From an uncultured Christensenellaceae bacterium (GTDB lineage Bacteria > Bacillota > Clostridia > Christensenellales > Borkfalkiaceae): a DNA stretch of 64,000 bases. Below the pieces are notes generated by a model. It ran no database searches. It had not been told where the DNA came from and saw only the letters and a program-made list of their open reading frames with translations. Numbering within the stretch: position 1 is the stretch's first letter; every line of letters begins with the position of its first letter. The position numbers and the translations under genes were made by a program. The DNA is taken from positions 92,406-156,405 of the forward strand of contig CAJUNJ010000001.1 of NCBI GenBank assembly GCA_910587825.1, read 5' to 3'. Positions 35,883 to 44,632 of this stretch are shown here, piece by piece.

Positions 35883-37952
35883 ATGAAAATACAACAAAGA
35901 TTATTTAACGAAATTAAAAACGGAAAACTTGCATTTAAAAACGCAACCGAAATAACGCGCACTCCCCCTTTCACCGCGCGCACGCGTCAGGCGAAAAAGG
36001 CGGTTAAGCTTGCACTGAAAGAACTTGAAGACGACGGAAAGATTTACCGCGACAAGCGGGGCAGATACGCCACGGCAGAACAGCTTAAAATTTTTTCCGG
36101 TACGCTGCGCGCCAACGAACGCGGTTTTGCATTTATCACGCCCGACGACAAATCAAAGGGCGATTTCTTCGTGCCGAAAAATTCTTTAAACGGGGCTTAC
36201 GACGGCGACAAAGTGCTTGCAACCCACGTACGCGGAACCGAAGACGAAGCGTACGTTATAAAAATTAAAGAGCGCAAAACCCGCAGAATCGTAGGCATTT
36301 ACGAATCCGGCAGACTTTACCCGGACGACGCCAAATTGCCCGAAGTAATTATCCCCCCTTCCCTTTCTATGCAAGCGCACGGCGGCTGTAAGGCGGTATG
36401 TGAAATTACAACCTATCCGCAGAGCGGTTTGCCAAAAGGCAAGATAACCGAAATTTTGGGCGAAAGCGGAGATTTCGAAGTTGAAGAGCTTTCGATTATA
36501 CGCGCGCACGGACTGTACGAAGAATTCCCCGAAAACGTGCTTGACGAAGCAGATAAAGTATCGGCTGAAAAAATTATCCCCGGTGAACGCAAAGACTTGC
36601 GCGAAAAGCTTATATTTACGATAGACGGCGCCGACACACGCGACATAGACGACGCAATTTCACTTGAAAAGAATGGCGAAAACTACCTGCTGGGAGTGCA
36701 TATCGCCGACGTAAGCCGTTACGTAAAATATAATTCCAAACTTGACAGAGAAGCTTACGCACGCGGTACAAGCGTTTACTTCCCGGACCGAGTTTTGCCG
36801 ATGTTGCCCAAACAGCTATCAAACGGATGTTGTTCTTTAAACGAAGGCGAAGACAGATTTGCAATGTCCTGCCTTATGATATTTGACAAGAACGGAGTAA
36901 GGCAAAGCTACGAAATATTCGAAAGTATTATAAACAGCCGTCACAAGATGACGTACGCAAAAATTAACGCAATTTTGGACGGCGAAAAAAGCGTATGCGA
37001 AAAATACGCCGACATCGTTCCGACAGTGTATGAAATGCGCAAGCTGTGCCTTGCTATGGAAAAGAGACGGGCAGACGCCGGTGAAGTAAATCTTGACGTT
37101 CGCGAAGCAAAAATTTATATCGACGGCGGCGGCAATATAGTTATACCCGACTACGAACGCGGGCTTTCCGAAAGAATTATAGAACAGTTTATGATTTCTG
37201 CAAACGAAGCCGTTGCGGAGTTCCTGAAAAGCAAAAACTCCCCCTGCCTTTACCGCATACACGAACGCCCTTCGCCCGAAAAGGCGGCAACGCTTATTTC
37301 ATTTATTAAGGACTTGGGCATTAACGCAAAATTTACCGCCGACAGCGTTGCACCCAAAGACTTCCGCAACGTTTTAACGGAAATTGCGGACAAGCCTTAC
37401 AGCCAGGTAGTAAACAAGGTTATGCTGAGAAGTATGCAAAAGGCGAGATACTGTAACGAAAACGTCGGGCATTTCGGCTTGGCTTCAGACTGTTACTGCC
37501 ACTTCACTTCGCCGATAAGAAGATATCCCGACCTGTTTGTACACAGGGCGCTGAAAGCAGTTTTGCACGGCGGCGAAAAAGCGCTTAACCTCTACCGCAG
37601 TTTAGCCGAAGGCGCGGGCAACGACTGTTCCGAACGCGAACGCAACGCGGACGAAGCCGAACGCGACGTTGACGATTTATACAAATTGGTTTATATGTCG
37701 GAACGCATAGGCGAAATATTCGAAGCCACTGTATCGGGCGTGACCAACTTCGGGGTTTTCTGCGAACTTGACAACACCGTAGAAGGACTTATCCCCATTG
37801 AAATTCTGCCTGACGACAACTATGAATTTATTGCCGAAAAATTTGTGCTTAAAGGCTTTAAACATACTTTCAAACTCGGCGACAGAGTAAAAATTCGCGT
37901 CGATAACTGTGATTTCGGCAGAATGCGCGTAATGTTTTCGCTTGCCGTATAA
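35883..37952 (+). CDS. rnr: Ribonuclease R
   Basis: 689 residues. Domains in order: an N-terminal winged-helix region (1-65), cold-shock domains (about 70-220) with GTLRANERGFAFITPD, the RNB exonuclease domain (about 240-560) with the catalytic acidic cluster IDGADTRDIDDAIS, and a C-terminal S1 domain ending KIRVDNCDFGRMRV. RNase R degrades structured RNA 3' to 5' and works with tmRNA-SmpB in clearing stalled messages, in keeping with smpB downstream. I take the ATG at 35883 rather than a TTG nine bases up. Neither has a Shine-Dalgarno because the region is the 3' side of a terminator hairpin. Confidence 0.95.
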   Translation: MKIQQRLFNEIKNGKLAFKNATEITRTPPFTARTRQAKKAVKLALKELEDDGKIYRDKRGRYATAEQLKIFSGTLRANERGFAFITPDDKSKGDFFVPKNSLNGAYDGDKVLATHVRGTEDEAYVIKIKERKTRRIVGIYESGRLYPDDAKLPEVIIPPSLSMQAHGGCKAVCEITTYPQSGLPKGKITEILGESGDFEVEELSIIRAHGLYEEFPENVLDEADKVSAEKIIPGERKDLREKLIFTIDGADTRDIDDAISLEKNGENYLLGVHIADVSRYVKYNSKLDREAYARGTSVYFPDRVLPMLPKQLSNGCCSLNEGEDRFAMSCLMIFDKNGVRQSYEIFESIINSRHKMTYAKINAILDGEKSVCEKYADIVPTVYEMRKLCLAMEKRRADAGEVNLDVREAKIYIDGGGNIVIPDYERGLSERIIEQFMISANEAVAEFLKSKNSPCLYRIHERPSPEKAATLISFIKDLGINAKFTADSVAPKDFRNVLTEIADKPYSQVVNKVMLRSMQKARYCNENVGHFGLASDCYCHFTSPIRRYPDLFVHRALKAVLHGGEKALNLYRSLAEGAGNDCSERERNADEAERDVDDLYKLVYMSERIGEIFEATVSGVTNFGVFCELDNTVEGLIPIEILPDDNYEFIAEKFVLKGFKHTFKLGDRVKIRVDNCDFGRMRVMFSLAV

Positions 37953-37960
37953 AAAATTAT

Positions 37961-37988
37961 TTTACTATTGAAAAAATTGTGATATAAT
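37961..37988 (+). promoter_or_regulatory. Promoter of smpB, predicted leaderless
   Basis: TTTACT, 16-base spacer, TATAAT, then six bases before the ATG at 37995, which is the conventional SmpB start. Confidence 0.5.
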
Positions 37989-37994
37989 ATGTCT

Positions 37995-38444
37995 ATGAAA
38001 ATTATTGCGTATAACAAATACGCCACTTACGAATATTTTATACTTGAAAAGTATGAAGCGGGTATTGCGCTTGAGGGAGCGGAAGTTAAATCGCTCAGGG
38101 CGGGCAACTGCAACCTTAAAGACAGCTTTTGTTTTATAAGGAACGGGCAGCTTACGCTTAAAAATGCGCATATTGCCGTTTACGACAAGTCGGGCGCGTT
38201 TTCGACGAAGGACAGCAAGCGCGACAGAAAACTTTTAATGCACCGTGCCGAAATAGATAAAATAGTCGGAAAAATTAACGAAAAAGGCTACACGCTTATC
38301 CCCCTTTCGCTCTACTTTTCCGGAAGTCTTGTAAAAGCCGAACTTGCGCTTTGCAAGGGTAAACAAAGTTACGACAAAAAGCGCACCATTGCCGAACGCG
38401 ACCAGAAGCGCGCCCTTGACAGACAGCTTAAAGAATACAGATAA
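37995..38444 (+). CDS. smpB: SsrA-binding protein SmpB
   Basis: 149 residues, the oligonucleotide-binding-fold partner of tmRNA in ribosome rescue. Family sequence: MKIIAYNKYATYEYFILEKY, GIALEGAEVKSLRAG, and the C-terminal tail KRTIAERDQKRALDRQ that enters the mRNA channel. The family-typical N-terminus supports the ATG at 37995 over one six bases upstream. The latter directly abuts TATAAT. No Shine-Dalgarno is present. metY follows with a 15-base gap. Confidence 0.95.
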   Translation: MKIIAYNKYATYEYFILEKYEAGIALEGAEVKSLRAGNCNLKDSFCFIRNGQLTLKNAHIAVYDKSGAFSTKDSKRDRKLLMHRAEIDKIVGKINEKGYTLIPLSLYFSGSLVKAELALCKGKQSYDKKRTIAERDQKRALDRQLKEYR

Positions 38445-38459
38445 ACATAAGGAGAAATT

Positions 38460-39731
38460 ATGGACAAGTACAAATTGGACACTTTGTGCGTACAAGCGGG
38501 TTATTCACCCAAAACGGGACAATCGAGAATACCGCCCATAGTTCAGTCGACGACTTTCGTTTACGAAAAGACGCAGGATATGGCGGATTTATTCGATTTA
38601 AAAAGCGACGGTTATTTCTACACAAGGCTTGCCAATCCCACCGTTGCCGCCTTTGAAAACAAAGTAGCTGCGCTTGAAGGCGGAGTTTGCGGGATAGGTT
38701 GCGCATCGGGTATGAGCGCGACTTCGCTTGCTGTGTTTACCGTTGCGGGCGCCGGCGACAACATTCTTTCGTCGCAGGCGGTGTATGGCGGTACTTACAA
38801 CCTGTTTGCCGTAACGCTTCCAAAACTCGGCATAGAGTGCAGGTTTTTCGACCCCGACGCACCTGCGGAAGAGATTGAAAAGCTTATAGATAAAAACACG
38901 AAAATGATTTTTACCGAGACGGTGGCAAACCCCTCGATCATCGTTCTCGATTTCGAAAAGATTGCGAAAATCGCGTCAAGACACAAGGTTCTGTTTGCAG
39001 TGGATAACACGTTGGCGACGCCTGCGCTTTGCCGTCCCGCACAGTGGGGCGCAAACATAGTAATTCATTCCTCTACGAAGTATCTTGACGGACACGCCGC
39101 CGCTCTCGGCGGAATGATTGTCGACATTGCCAACTTCTGTTTTAAGGGCAACGACAGATATTCATCCTTTAACGTCCCCGACGAAAGCTACCACGGACTT
39201 GTATACGCAGATTTGCCCGTCTCTTTCGGCACGAAATGCCGTGCGCAGATGATACGCGATTTCGGCGCGATTATGAGTCCGCAGAACGCCTTTTTATCGT
39301 ACATAGGATGCGATACCCTTGCATTGCGTATGGAAAGACATTCTTCAAACGCCAAGAAAGTTGCAGAATTTCTTTCAAAGCACCCTAAAATAGAATGGAT
39401 AAACCACGCTTCGCTTAAAGACAACAAGTATAATAAGCTTGCCGAAAAATACCTGCCCGACGGTCAGGGAGGTATGCTTAGCTTCGGAATAAAGGGCAGC
39501 GTCGAAAAATGTGCGAAGTTTATGGAAGCGTTAAAGCTTATTACGCAGGAAACGCACGTCGCCGACGTAAGAAGCTGCGTTTTGCACCCCGCTTCCACCA
39601 CCCACAGACAGCTTTCGGAAGAAGACTTGAAAAAGGCGGGCGTCCCGCACAACCTTATAAGACTTTCCGTCGGTATCGAGAACCCCGACGATATTATCGC
39701 AGACCTTGCAAACGCGCTTGAAAAAGTTTAA
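38460..39731 (+). CDS. metY: O-acetylhomoserine sulfhydrylase (Cys/Met metabolism PLP enzyme)
   Basis: 423 residues, the length of O-acetylhomoserine aminocarboxypropyltransferases. PLP-binding Lys207 lies in VIHSSTKYLDGH. Other marks: YTRLANPTVAAFE, GIGCASGMSATS, ETVANPSI and VDNTLATPALCRP. It transfers sulfide (or methanethiol) to O-acetylhomoserine to make homocysteine (or methionine). AAGGAG lies before the ATG. metA follows within ten bases, and that enzyme is predicted to supply O-acetylhomoserine, which supports this assignment over cystathionine gamma-synthase. Confidence 0.92.
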   Translation: MDKYKLDTLCVQAGYSPKTGQSRIPPIVQSTTFVYEKTQDMADLFDLKSDGYFYTRLANPTVAAFENKVAALEGGVCGIGCASGMSATSLAVFTVAGAGDNILSSQAVYGGTYNLFAVTLPKLGIECRFFDPDAPAEEIEKLIDKNTKMIFTETVANPSIIVLDFEKIAKIASRHKVLFAVDNTLATPALCRPAQWGANIVIHSSTKYLDGHAAALGGMIVDIANFCFKGNDRYSSFNVPDESYHGLVYADLPVSFGTKCRAQMIRDFGAIMSPQNAFLSYIGCDTLALRMERHSSNAKKVAEFLSKHPKIEWINHASLKDNKYNKLAEKYLPDGQGGMLSFGIKGSVEKCAKFMEALKLITQETHVADVRSCVLHPASTTHRQLSEEDLKKAGVPHNLIRLSVGIENPDDIIADLANALEKV

Positions 39732-39740
39732 GGAATAATT

Positions 39741-40661
39741 ATGCCAATTGTTATCGACAAGGATATACCGGCCTATAAAATTCTTACGGGCGAAAGAATA
39801 TTCGTTATGGATAAAGAAAGAGCGTTTTCACAGGAAATACGCCCCATAGAAATTGCCATATTAAATCTTATGCCTACGAAAGAGACGACAGAGACACAGT
39901 TTATGCGCCTATTGTCAAACTCTCCTTTGCAGGTTAATATTACGCTTATCCGGACTTCTTCATACAACCCTACGCACACCGACCAAAATCATTTGGACAG
40001 GTTTTACAAATCTTTTGAAGAAGTAAGACACCACAAATTCGACGGTATGATAATAACGGGCGCGCCCGTTGAAAACCTGCCGTTTGAAAAAGTTGCGTAT
40101 TGGGGCGAATTTAAAGAAATTTTGGACTGGACGAAAACCCACGTTACATCCACGCTTTTTATCTGCTGGGGCGCGCAAGCGGCGTTGCATTACTTTTACA
40201 AGATAAGAAAGCACCCGTTAAAGCAAAAATGCTTCGGTATATTTGCGCACAACCGCGTACGCGACGGCGTTCCCGAACCGCTTATGCGTGGAATTTCAGA
40301 CGAATTCCATATGCCCCACTCCCGCCATACCATTATTTACGCAAAGGATATTCTCGACGTTAAAAACTTGAAAATTCTTGCCTATTCAAAACGCGCGGGA
40401 GCTTCGGTAATTAAAAGTACGGACAACCGTCAGGTATTCGTAACGGGTCATATGGAGTATGACAGGTTTACACTTAAAAACGAATACGAACGCGACAAGG
40501 CAAAAGGGCTGGACATTAAACCGCCCGTAAACTACTTCGCCGATAAGGATATGAAAGAAGTAAAAATGAACTGGTCGTCAACGGCAAATCTGTTTTACAT
40601 AAACTGGCTTAACTACTACGTCTATCAGGTTACCCCTTACGATATTAACCAAGAAAGATAA
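39741..40661 (+). CDS. metA: Homoserine O-acetyltransferase (MetA family)
   Basis: 306 residues. Catalytic Cys142 lies in TLFICWGAQAAL, with the His/Glu pair in VTGHMEYD (about 237/239). Residue 111, in TGAPVENLPF, is Glu. In characterised MetA enzymes Glu at 111 goes with acetyl-CoA and Gly with succinyl-CoA, so this one should acetylate homoserine. That agrees with the adjacent O-acetylhomoserine sulfhydrylase. AAGGA is located before the ATG. A strong terminator follows. Confidence 0.94.
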   Translation: MPIVIDKDIPAYKILTGERIFVMDKERAFSQEIRPIEIAILNLMPTKETTETQFMRLLSNSPLQVNITLIRTSSYNPTHTDQNHLDRFYKSFEEVRHHKFDGMIITGAPVENLPFEKVAYWGEFKEILDWTKTHVTSTLFICWGAQAALHYFYKIRKHPLKQKCFGIFAHNRVRDGVPEPLMRGISDEFHMPHSRHTIIYAKDILDVKNLKILAYSKRAGASVIKSTDNRQVFVTGHMEYDRFTLKNEYERDKAKGLDIKPPVNYFADKDMKEVKMNWSSTANLFYINWLNYYVYQVTPYDINQER

Positions 40662-40668
40662 ATTAAAT

Positions 40669-40705
40669 AACCCCGCCCGCGTTTCTATCAAACGCCGGCG
40701 GGGTT
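40669..40705. terminator. Bidirectional terminator after metA
   Basis: 16-bp near-perfect stem (AACCCCGCC and GCGTTT arms with one C-C mismatch), loop CTATC, then GATTTTTT. Shared with the convergent protease gene. Confidence 0.85.
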
Positions 40706-40721
40706 GATTTTTTATAATATA

Positions 40722-42077
40722 TCAGTAGTAATTTCTGAAATAGTTTTCCGAATCGAACACAATTGCAACGTCTACGTTCTGCCCTCCGCGTTCTACCGTT
40801 ATAGTTACGGTATCGCCAAGACGTACGGAGAACATAACGTCCTGCACGTGGTAACGCCTGGTAACCTTTATGTCTTCTTTGACCGTGCCCTGAGAGTCGG
40901 TTATCTTAACCGACTTAAAAATATCGCCGTTCTGCAAATTTGAACGGGCAGGCGCACCGCTTATCGATTCTACACTGACGGTATCGAATATTTCCGCAAC
41001 GCCCTGGGATTCGTTATATCTCGAATAGCTGTCGGATACAGACGTCGCGATATTTAAAAATGCCTTGCGAACGCCACTGTTATTACCGTTTGACGCGTAA
41101 CTGTCATACATAAGCTTTAAAAGCCGCTTGACATAATTTGCCGGAAGCGCATAACCCATATTGTCTATATCTTCACCTTCCAACTTCGCGTTTACTATTC
41201 CAATAATTTCACCGCGGGTATTGTATAGTGCTCCGCCCGAATTACCGTGGTTAATGGGCGCAGTAATGCGCATTACGCGGTATTCGGTATACGCGTTCTC
41301 GTCAATGTCGGACATATTGAGTTCAATATATTCGCTTTCCCTGCTTACGATACCGTTGGAAGCAGACATACCCTCGCTTTCTGCGTTACCTATTGCATAG
41401 ACGTATTCGCCCGCATAGACTTCCGACGACTGCGAAAACTTTGCGGCAACAGCGTCGCTACGCTTTAAAACGTCGCTGCCCGTAACTTTTAAAAGCGCAA
41501 TATCGTAAGATACCGAAGCGCCTATAATTTCGGCTTCTATGCGGTAATTTTCATCGTTGACAATATCATTGTTCAAATCGATTGAAAAATTTGTTCCTTT
41601 TTCGTCCTGACCGTAAAGATACAGTCTTATATCCTTACAGAAAGCGTTTACAGAAGAGTCGTCGTAAACGACGTGACAGTTTGTCACCACATAAGCGTCG
41701 CCGGCAGACTTATCAAGCCATAGTATTGCGCCCGAACCGGTGTAAACCTTATAACTTCTCCGCATACCCGACAAATATCCCGAACCGTCCGAGTAAGCAA
41801 ACCGCGAAAGTATAGATACGCCCGACATAAGCGAACGGTTTATGACCGATTTAAGACCGACGGTATCGTCATTATAGCTGAGATACTCCTTCAAAAATTG
41901 GTCGAAAGTAAGATTTTCGTTGCCTTCGATTGACTTTGCGGCTTCATATATTTCCTGAATAGATACGTCCTGCGCATCCTTTCCGTCGCGTCCGTCCCTG
42001 CCGTTTACAGCACAACCGCCGAATAGCGACGCGGCGAAGACGGCAACCATCATTACCAGAATGAGAAATTTTTTCAT
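40722..42077 (-). CDS. Trypsin-like (HtrA-type) lipoprotein protease with PDZ-like domain
   Basis: 451 residues. Signal peptide with lipobox LFGGC (Cys22), followed by a short collagen-like GRDGRDGKD stretch, then a helical linker. The protease domain has a full triad: His135 (TNCHVV), Asp192 (SYDIALLKV) and Ser280 (NHGNSGGAL). The last 110 residues look like a PDZ domain (ISGAPARSNLQNGDIFKSVK, VRLGDTVTITVERGG). It should act on the cell surface. It shares only the general architecture with the protease at 28496, so the two are distant paralogues. It lies 42 bases after the UDP-sugar pyrophosphorylase stop and may be co-transcribed. Confidence 0.88.
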   Translation of the reverse strand: MKKFLILVMMVAVFAASLFGGCAVNGRDGRDGKDAQDVSIQEIYEAAKSIEGNENLTFDQFLKEYLSYNDDTVGLKSVINRSLMSGVSILSRFAYSDGSGYLSGMRRSYKVYTGSGAILWLDKSAGDAYVVTNCHVVYDDSSVNAFCKDIRLYLYGQDEKGTNFSIDLNNDIVNDENYRIEAEIIGASVSYDIALLKVTGSDVLKRSDAVAAKFSQSSEVYAGEYVYAIGNAESEGMSASNGIVSRESEYIELNMSDIDENAYTEYRVMRITAPINHGNSGGALYNTRGEIIGIVNAKLEGEDIDNMGYALPANYVKRLLKLMYDSYASNGNNSGVRKAFLNIATSVSDSYSRYNESQGVAEIFDTVSVESISGAPARSNLQNGDIFKSVKITDSQGTVKEDIKVTRRYHVQDVMFSVRLGDTVTITVERGGQNVDVAIVFDSENYFRNYY

Positions 42078-42119
42078 CTATATTACCTTAAATAATTTTA
42101 TTGACAAAATTGTAATAAA

Positions 42120-43343
42120 TTAAAGCTTTACGCCGTTTAATTTTAAAAGCCTACGGGCGGTATCCACGCTGTCCACCCCCGTCTTGTTTTTAACGGGCGC
42201 AAACTCTATTTCACGCTCCACTTCATACGCAAGGCAACTGCCCATATATCTGACCATATCGACGACAAGCGTTTCGAATTTGCAGGCGTTGGGTTTTTCA
42301 GGCTTTACCGTAACCCCGTTTACGATGTGCGGTACAGCTTTTTTTGCGACGTGATACGGAAGCTTATGCCGATATATTTCGTTTAAAACGCCGACGTTGA
42401 AAAGATAATTCAAAATTACGCCGTAGCGGTAAACCAAATTTCCGTCCCGGTCGGTTTTTTCCGCAAGTTCGGGCGGGATTTCAAAATATTCGAGAACGCA
42501 AGGTTCTCCGTCGCGTTCGGTCAAAACACCCACCTTTTCCTCCGGGCAGGTCTTGCATACGACTTTTGCCCCGCAGGCTTTGCCCGAAAGAAGAGTTGCG
42601 CCTATGAAAGCGGGGTCGCAAATTCTCTGTAAAACATTGTCAACGCTGAAAATGTTAAGCCATTCGATACCCTGTGCGGATATAATTTCACCAAGTCCGC
42701 TGTTTACAAGCGACGAGTACCAACCGCCGTTGCCATTGGGTGCAAGCGCGACGCGGTGCTTTTCCGAAAGAAAAATTTTGCCGTCGAAGCCGCAGACAGG
42801 TTCGGTGTCCTGAATGTAGAAATGAATTTTTTCGGGCGGGTACCCGAAATAACCGTTTTTACCGAAAAACGAGCGCGTCTGTCCGTCGTTTACGGAGCTG
42901 GTCATTATAAACAGATGAAAGTATCCGCCGTAAAGGTCGGTTACTTCCTTTATATTATTCATCAGCTGCCCGAAAATTGTCAATGTGCGTGTTTCGCCGA
43001 TATTAAAAGTACCCTTCGGTTTATCGTAACCCAGCCTTGTACCCTGTCCCCCGGCAAGAAGGACGGCGCCGACTTTGCCCGCCTTTAAAAGTTTTAAACC
43101 TTCGGCTTCGTAAAGCCGTCTGTTTTCGGCAATATCTTTTAAATCTTTGGCGGGCGGACATTTATACTCTCCGCCGTCGTTTGTTTTATCGCTTTCATTT
43201 AAGTGTCCGACAACGCCGAAATTTATTTTTGATATATCGTCCAATAAAAGCGACTTTTGCTCTTCGGTCAGTCCGCCGTAATATTCAAGTAATTGTAATT
43301 GTCCGTGTTTTGCAAGTAAATCTTTTGCTTCTTCGTAGTTCAT
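42120..43343 (-). CDS. UDP-sugar pyrophosphorylase (UAP1/UDPGP family)
   Basis: 407 residues. The nucleotide-binding signature VLLAGGQGTRLGYDKPKG lies near residue 96, with FVMTSS-like LFIMTSSVND, the sugar-binding region APNGNGGWYSSL and the FSVDNVLQRICDP loop. This is the UDPGP superfamily fold best known from eukaryotic UDP-GlcNAc pyrophosphorylase (UAP1), distinct from the GalU and GlmU types. The product is probably UDP-GlcNAc, UDP-GalNAc or UDP-glucose for envelope glycans. The ATG at 43343 follows a weak GGGGA site. Confidence 0.88.
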   Translation of the reverse strand: MNYEEAKDLLAKHGQLQLLEYYGGLTEEQKSLLLDDISKINFGVVGHLNESDKTNDGGEYKCPPAKDLKDIAENRRLYEAEGLKLLKAGKVGAVLLAGGQGTRLGYDKPKGTFNIGETRTLTIFGQLMNNIKEVTDLYGGYFHLFIMTSSVNDGQTRSFFGKNGYFGYPPEKIHFYIQDTEPVCGFDGKIFLSEKHRVALAPNGNGGWYSSLVNSGLGEIISAQGIEWLNIFSVDNVLQRICDPAFIGATLLSGKACGAKVVCKTCPEEKVGVLTERDGEPCVLEYFEIPPELAEKTDRDGNLVYRYGVILNYLFNVGVLNEIYRHKLPYHVAKKAVPHIVNGVTVKPEKPNACKFETLVVDMVRYMGSCLAYEVEREIEFAPVKNKTGVDSVDTARRLLKLNGVKL

Positions 43344-43376
43344 TTAATTTCCCCGTCTGTATAATTATTATAAATG

Positions 43377-43405
43377 ATTATATATTATTTGTGAAAATAA
43401 GTCAA
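43377..43405 (-). promoter_or_regulatory. Promoter of the UDP-sugar pyrophosphorylase gene
   Basis: Minus strand TTGACT, 17-base spacer, TATAAT. Confidence 0.7.
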
Positions 43406-43432
43406 TAATTTAGTTAAATTTGAGTATAACTA

Positions 43433-43461
43433 TTGAAAATTGAGTTTTTTTGTTTTATAAT
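43433..43461 (+). promoter_or_regulatory. Promoter of the Nudix-lemA-DUF2207 unit
   Basis: TTGAAA, 17-base spacer, TATAAT. A small GC hairpin (CGCAC/GTGCG) sits directly before the Nudix Shine-Dalgarno. Confidence 0.7.
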
Positions 43462-43524
43462 AGTCTGTGTAAAAATATAAATAATCATTAAAACGCGCAC
43501 GGCGCGTGCGATAAGGAGATAAAT

Positions 43525-44016
43525 ATGTATTGTAACGTATGCGGTGAAAAACTTACGCTGATGTTCAAACAGGGCGAAGGTCTGGTACCGTACTGCAAAA
43601 GCTGTTCGGAATTCCGCTTCCCCCGCTTTGCAACGGCGGTAAGTATGGTTGTAACAAACAGAACAAAGGATAAAATTTTGTTGGCAAAACACGCGGGTAG
43701 CGAAGATTATATTCTGTTCGCCGGATATATAAAAAAAGGCGAATCTGCGGAAAAAGCCGTAACACGCGAATTTAAGGAAGAAACACGGCTTGACACGGTT
43801 AAATTCAAATATATGGGGTCGCGTTATCACGAACCCAAAAACGTGCTTATGTTAAACTTCCTTATGATTGCCGAAGACGGAGAAATAATTTTGGACGAAA
43901 ACGAACTTACGGAAGTAAAATGGTTTACTCCCGAAGATGCGGTTGATATAATAAAAGAGGATTCTACGGCAAAGACGTTTTTAAAGAACGCTCTTACCGA
44001 AATTAAAAAACTTTAA
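43525..44016 (+). CDS. Zinc-ribbon Nudix hydrolase
   Basis: 163 residues. A four-Cys zinc ribbon (Cys3, Cys6, Cys24, Cys27) precedes a Nudix domain whose box starts GYIKKGESAEKAVTREFKEE at about residue 67; the usual Gly near the end of the box is Arg. The arrangement is that of the C-terminal half of NudC (NADH/NAD-cap pyrophosphatase), but the NudC N-terminal domain is missing and the SQPW motif after the box is replaced by SRYHEP. NAD-specific activity is therefore doubtful. AAGGAG is present. It is followed closely by lemA. Confidence 0.82.
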   Translation: MYCNVCGEKLTLMFKQGEGLVPYCKSCSEFRFPRFATAVSMVVTNRTKDKILLAKHAGSEDYILFAGYIKKGESAEKAVTREFKEETRLDTVKFKYMGSRYHEPKNVLMLNFLMIAEDGEIILDENELTEVKWFTPEDAVDIIKEDSTAKTFLKNALTEIKKL

Positions 44017-44029
44017 GGAGAACAAAAAA

Positions 44030-44620
44030 ATGAACTTACTTTTGGGAACAGGCGCGATAGTCGGTATCGCCGTCGGCGCGGCATTGGCGCTTATCTTAAT
44101 CATCATCGTGTGCTGGGGCATATCGGCGCGCAACAGGTTCGTAAAAATGGAAAGCCAATACGAAGAAGCTTTCCACAATATAGACATATATCTTAAAAAG
44201 CGTTACGACCTCATCCCCAACCTTGTTGAAACTGTCAAGGGTTACGCCAAGCACGAAAGCGGAACACTTCAAAGCGTTATAGAAGCGAGAAACAAGGCGC
44301 AAAACGCTTCCACCCTTGCCGATAAGCTTGAAGCAAACGCACAGCTTACACAGACGATGCGAAACTTCAATATGGTAATGGAAAGATACCCCGAACTTAA
44401 AGCCAATACAAACTTTCTTGATTTGCAGAACCAGTTAAAGAGTATCGAGTACGAACTTTCCAATGCGAGAAAGTATTACAACGCTACAATAAAACAGTTC
44501 AACACCCAGATACGCACATTCCCTTCTTCGGTTATTGCGGGAATGATGAAGCTTGAAAAACAGCCTTACTTCGAACTTGACGACCCCGAAGAGAGAAAGA
44601 ACGTCAAAGTAGAATTTTAA
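44030..44620 (+). CDS. lemA: LemA family protein
   Basis: 196 residues. An N-terminal membrane helix (about 5-28) is followed by the long helical LemA core: NRFVKMESQYEEAFHNIDI, KRYDLIPNLVETVKGYAKHE, YELSNARKYYNATIKQFN. LemA proteins form an N-out helical bundle of uncertain function. AAGGAG is present. It is 12 bases upstream of the DUF2207 gene, a pairing common in bacteria. Confidence 0.93.
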   Translation: MNLLLGTGAIVGIAVGAALALILIIIVCWGISARNRFVKMESQYEEAFHNIDIYLKKRYDLIPNLVETVKGYAKHESGTLQSVIEARNKAQNASTLADKLEANAQLTQTMRNFNMVMERYPELKANTNFLDLQNQLKSIEYELSNARKYYNATIKQFNTQIRTFPSSVIAGMMKLEKQPYFELDDPEERKNVKVEF

Positions 44621-44632
44621 TTTATTTGAATT

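Noticed and set aside
43490..43515. Riboswitch or attenuator upstream of the Nudix gene
   Set aside because: Only a five-base-pair hairpin is present before the Shine-Dalgarno, with no aptamer-like conserved core.
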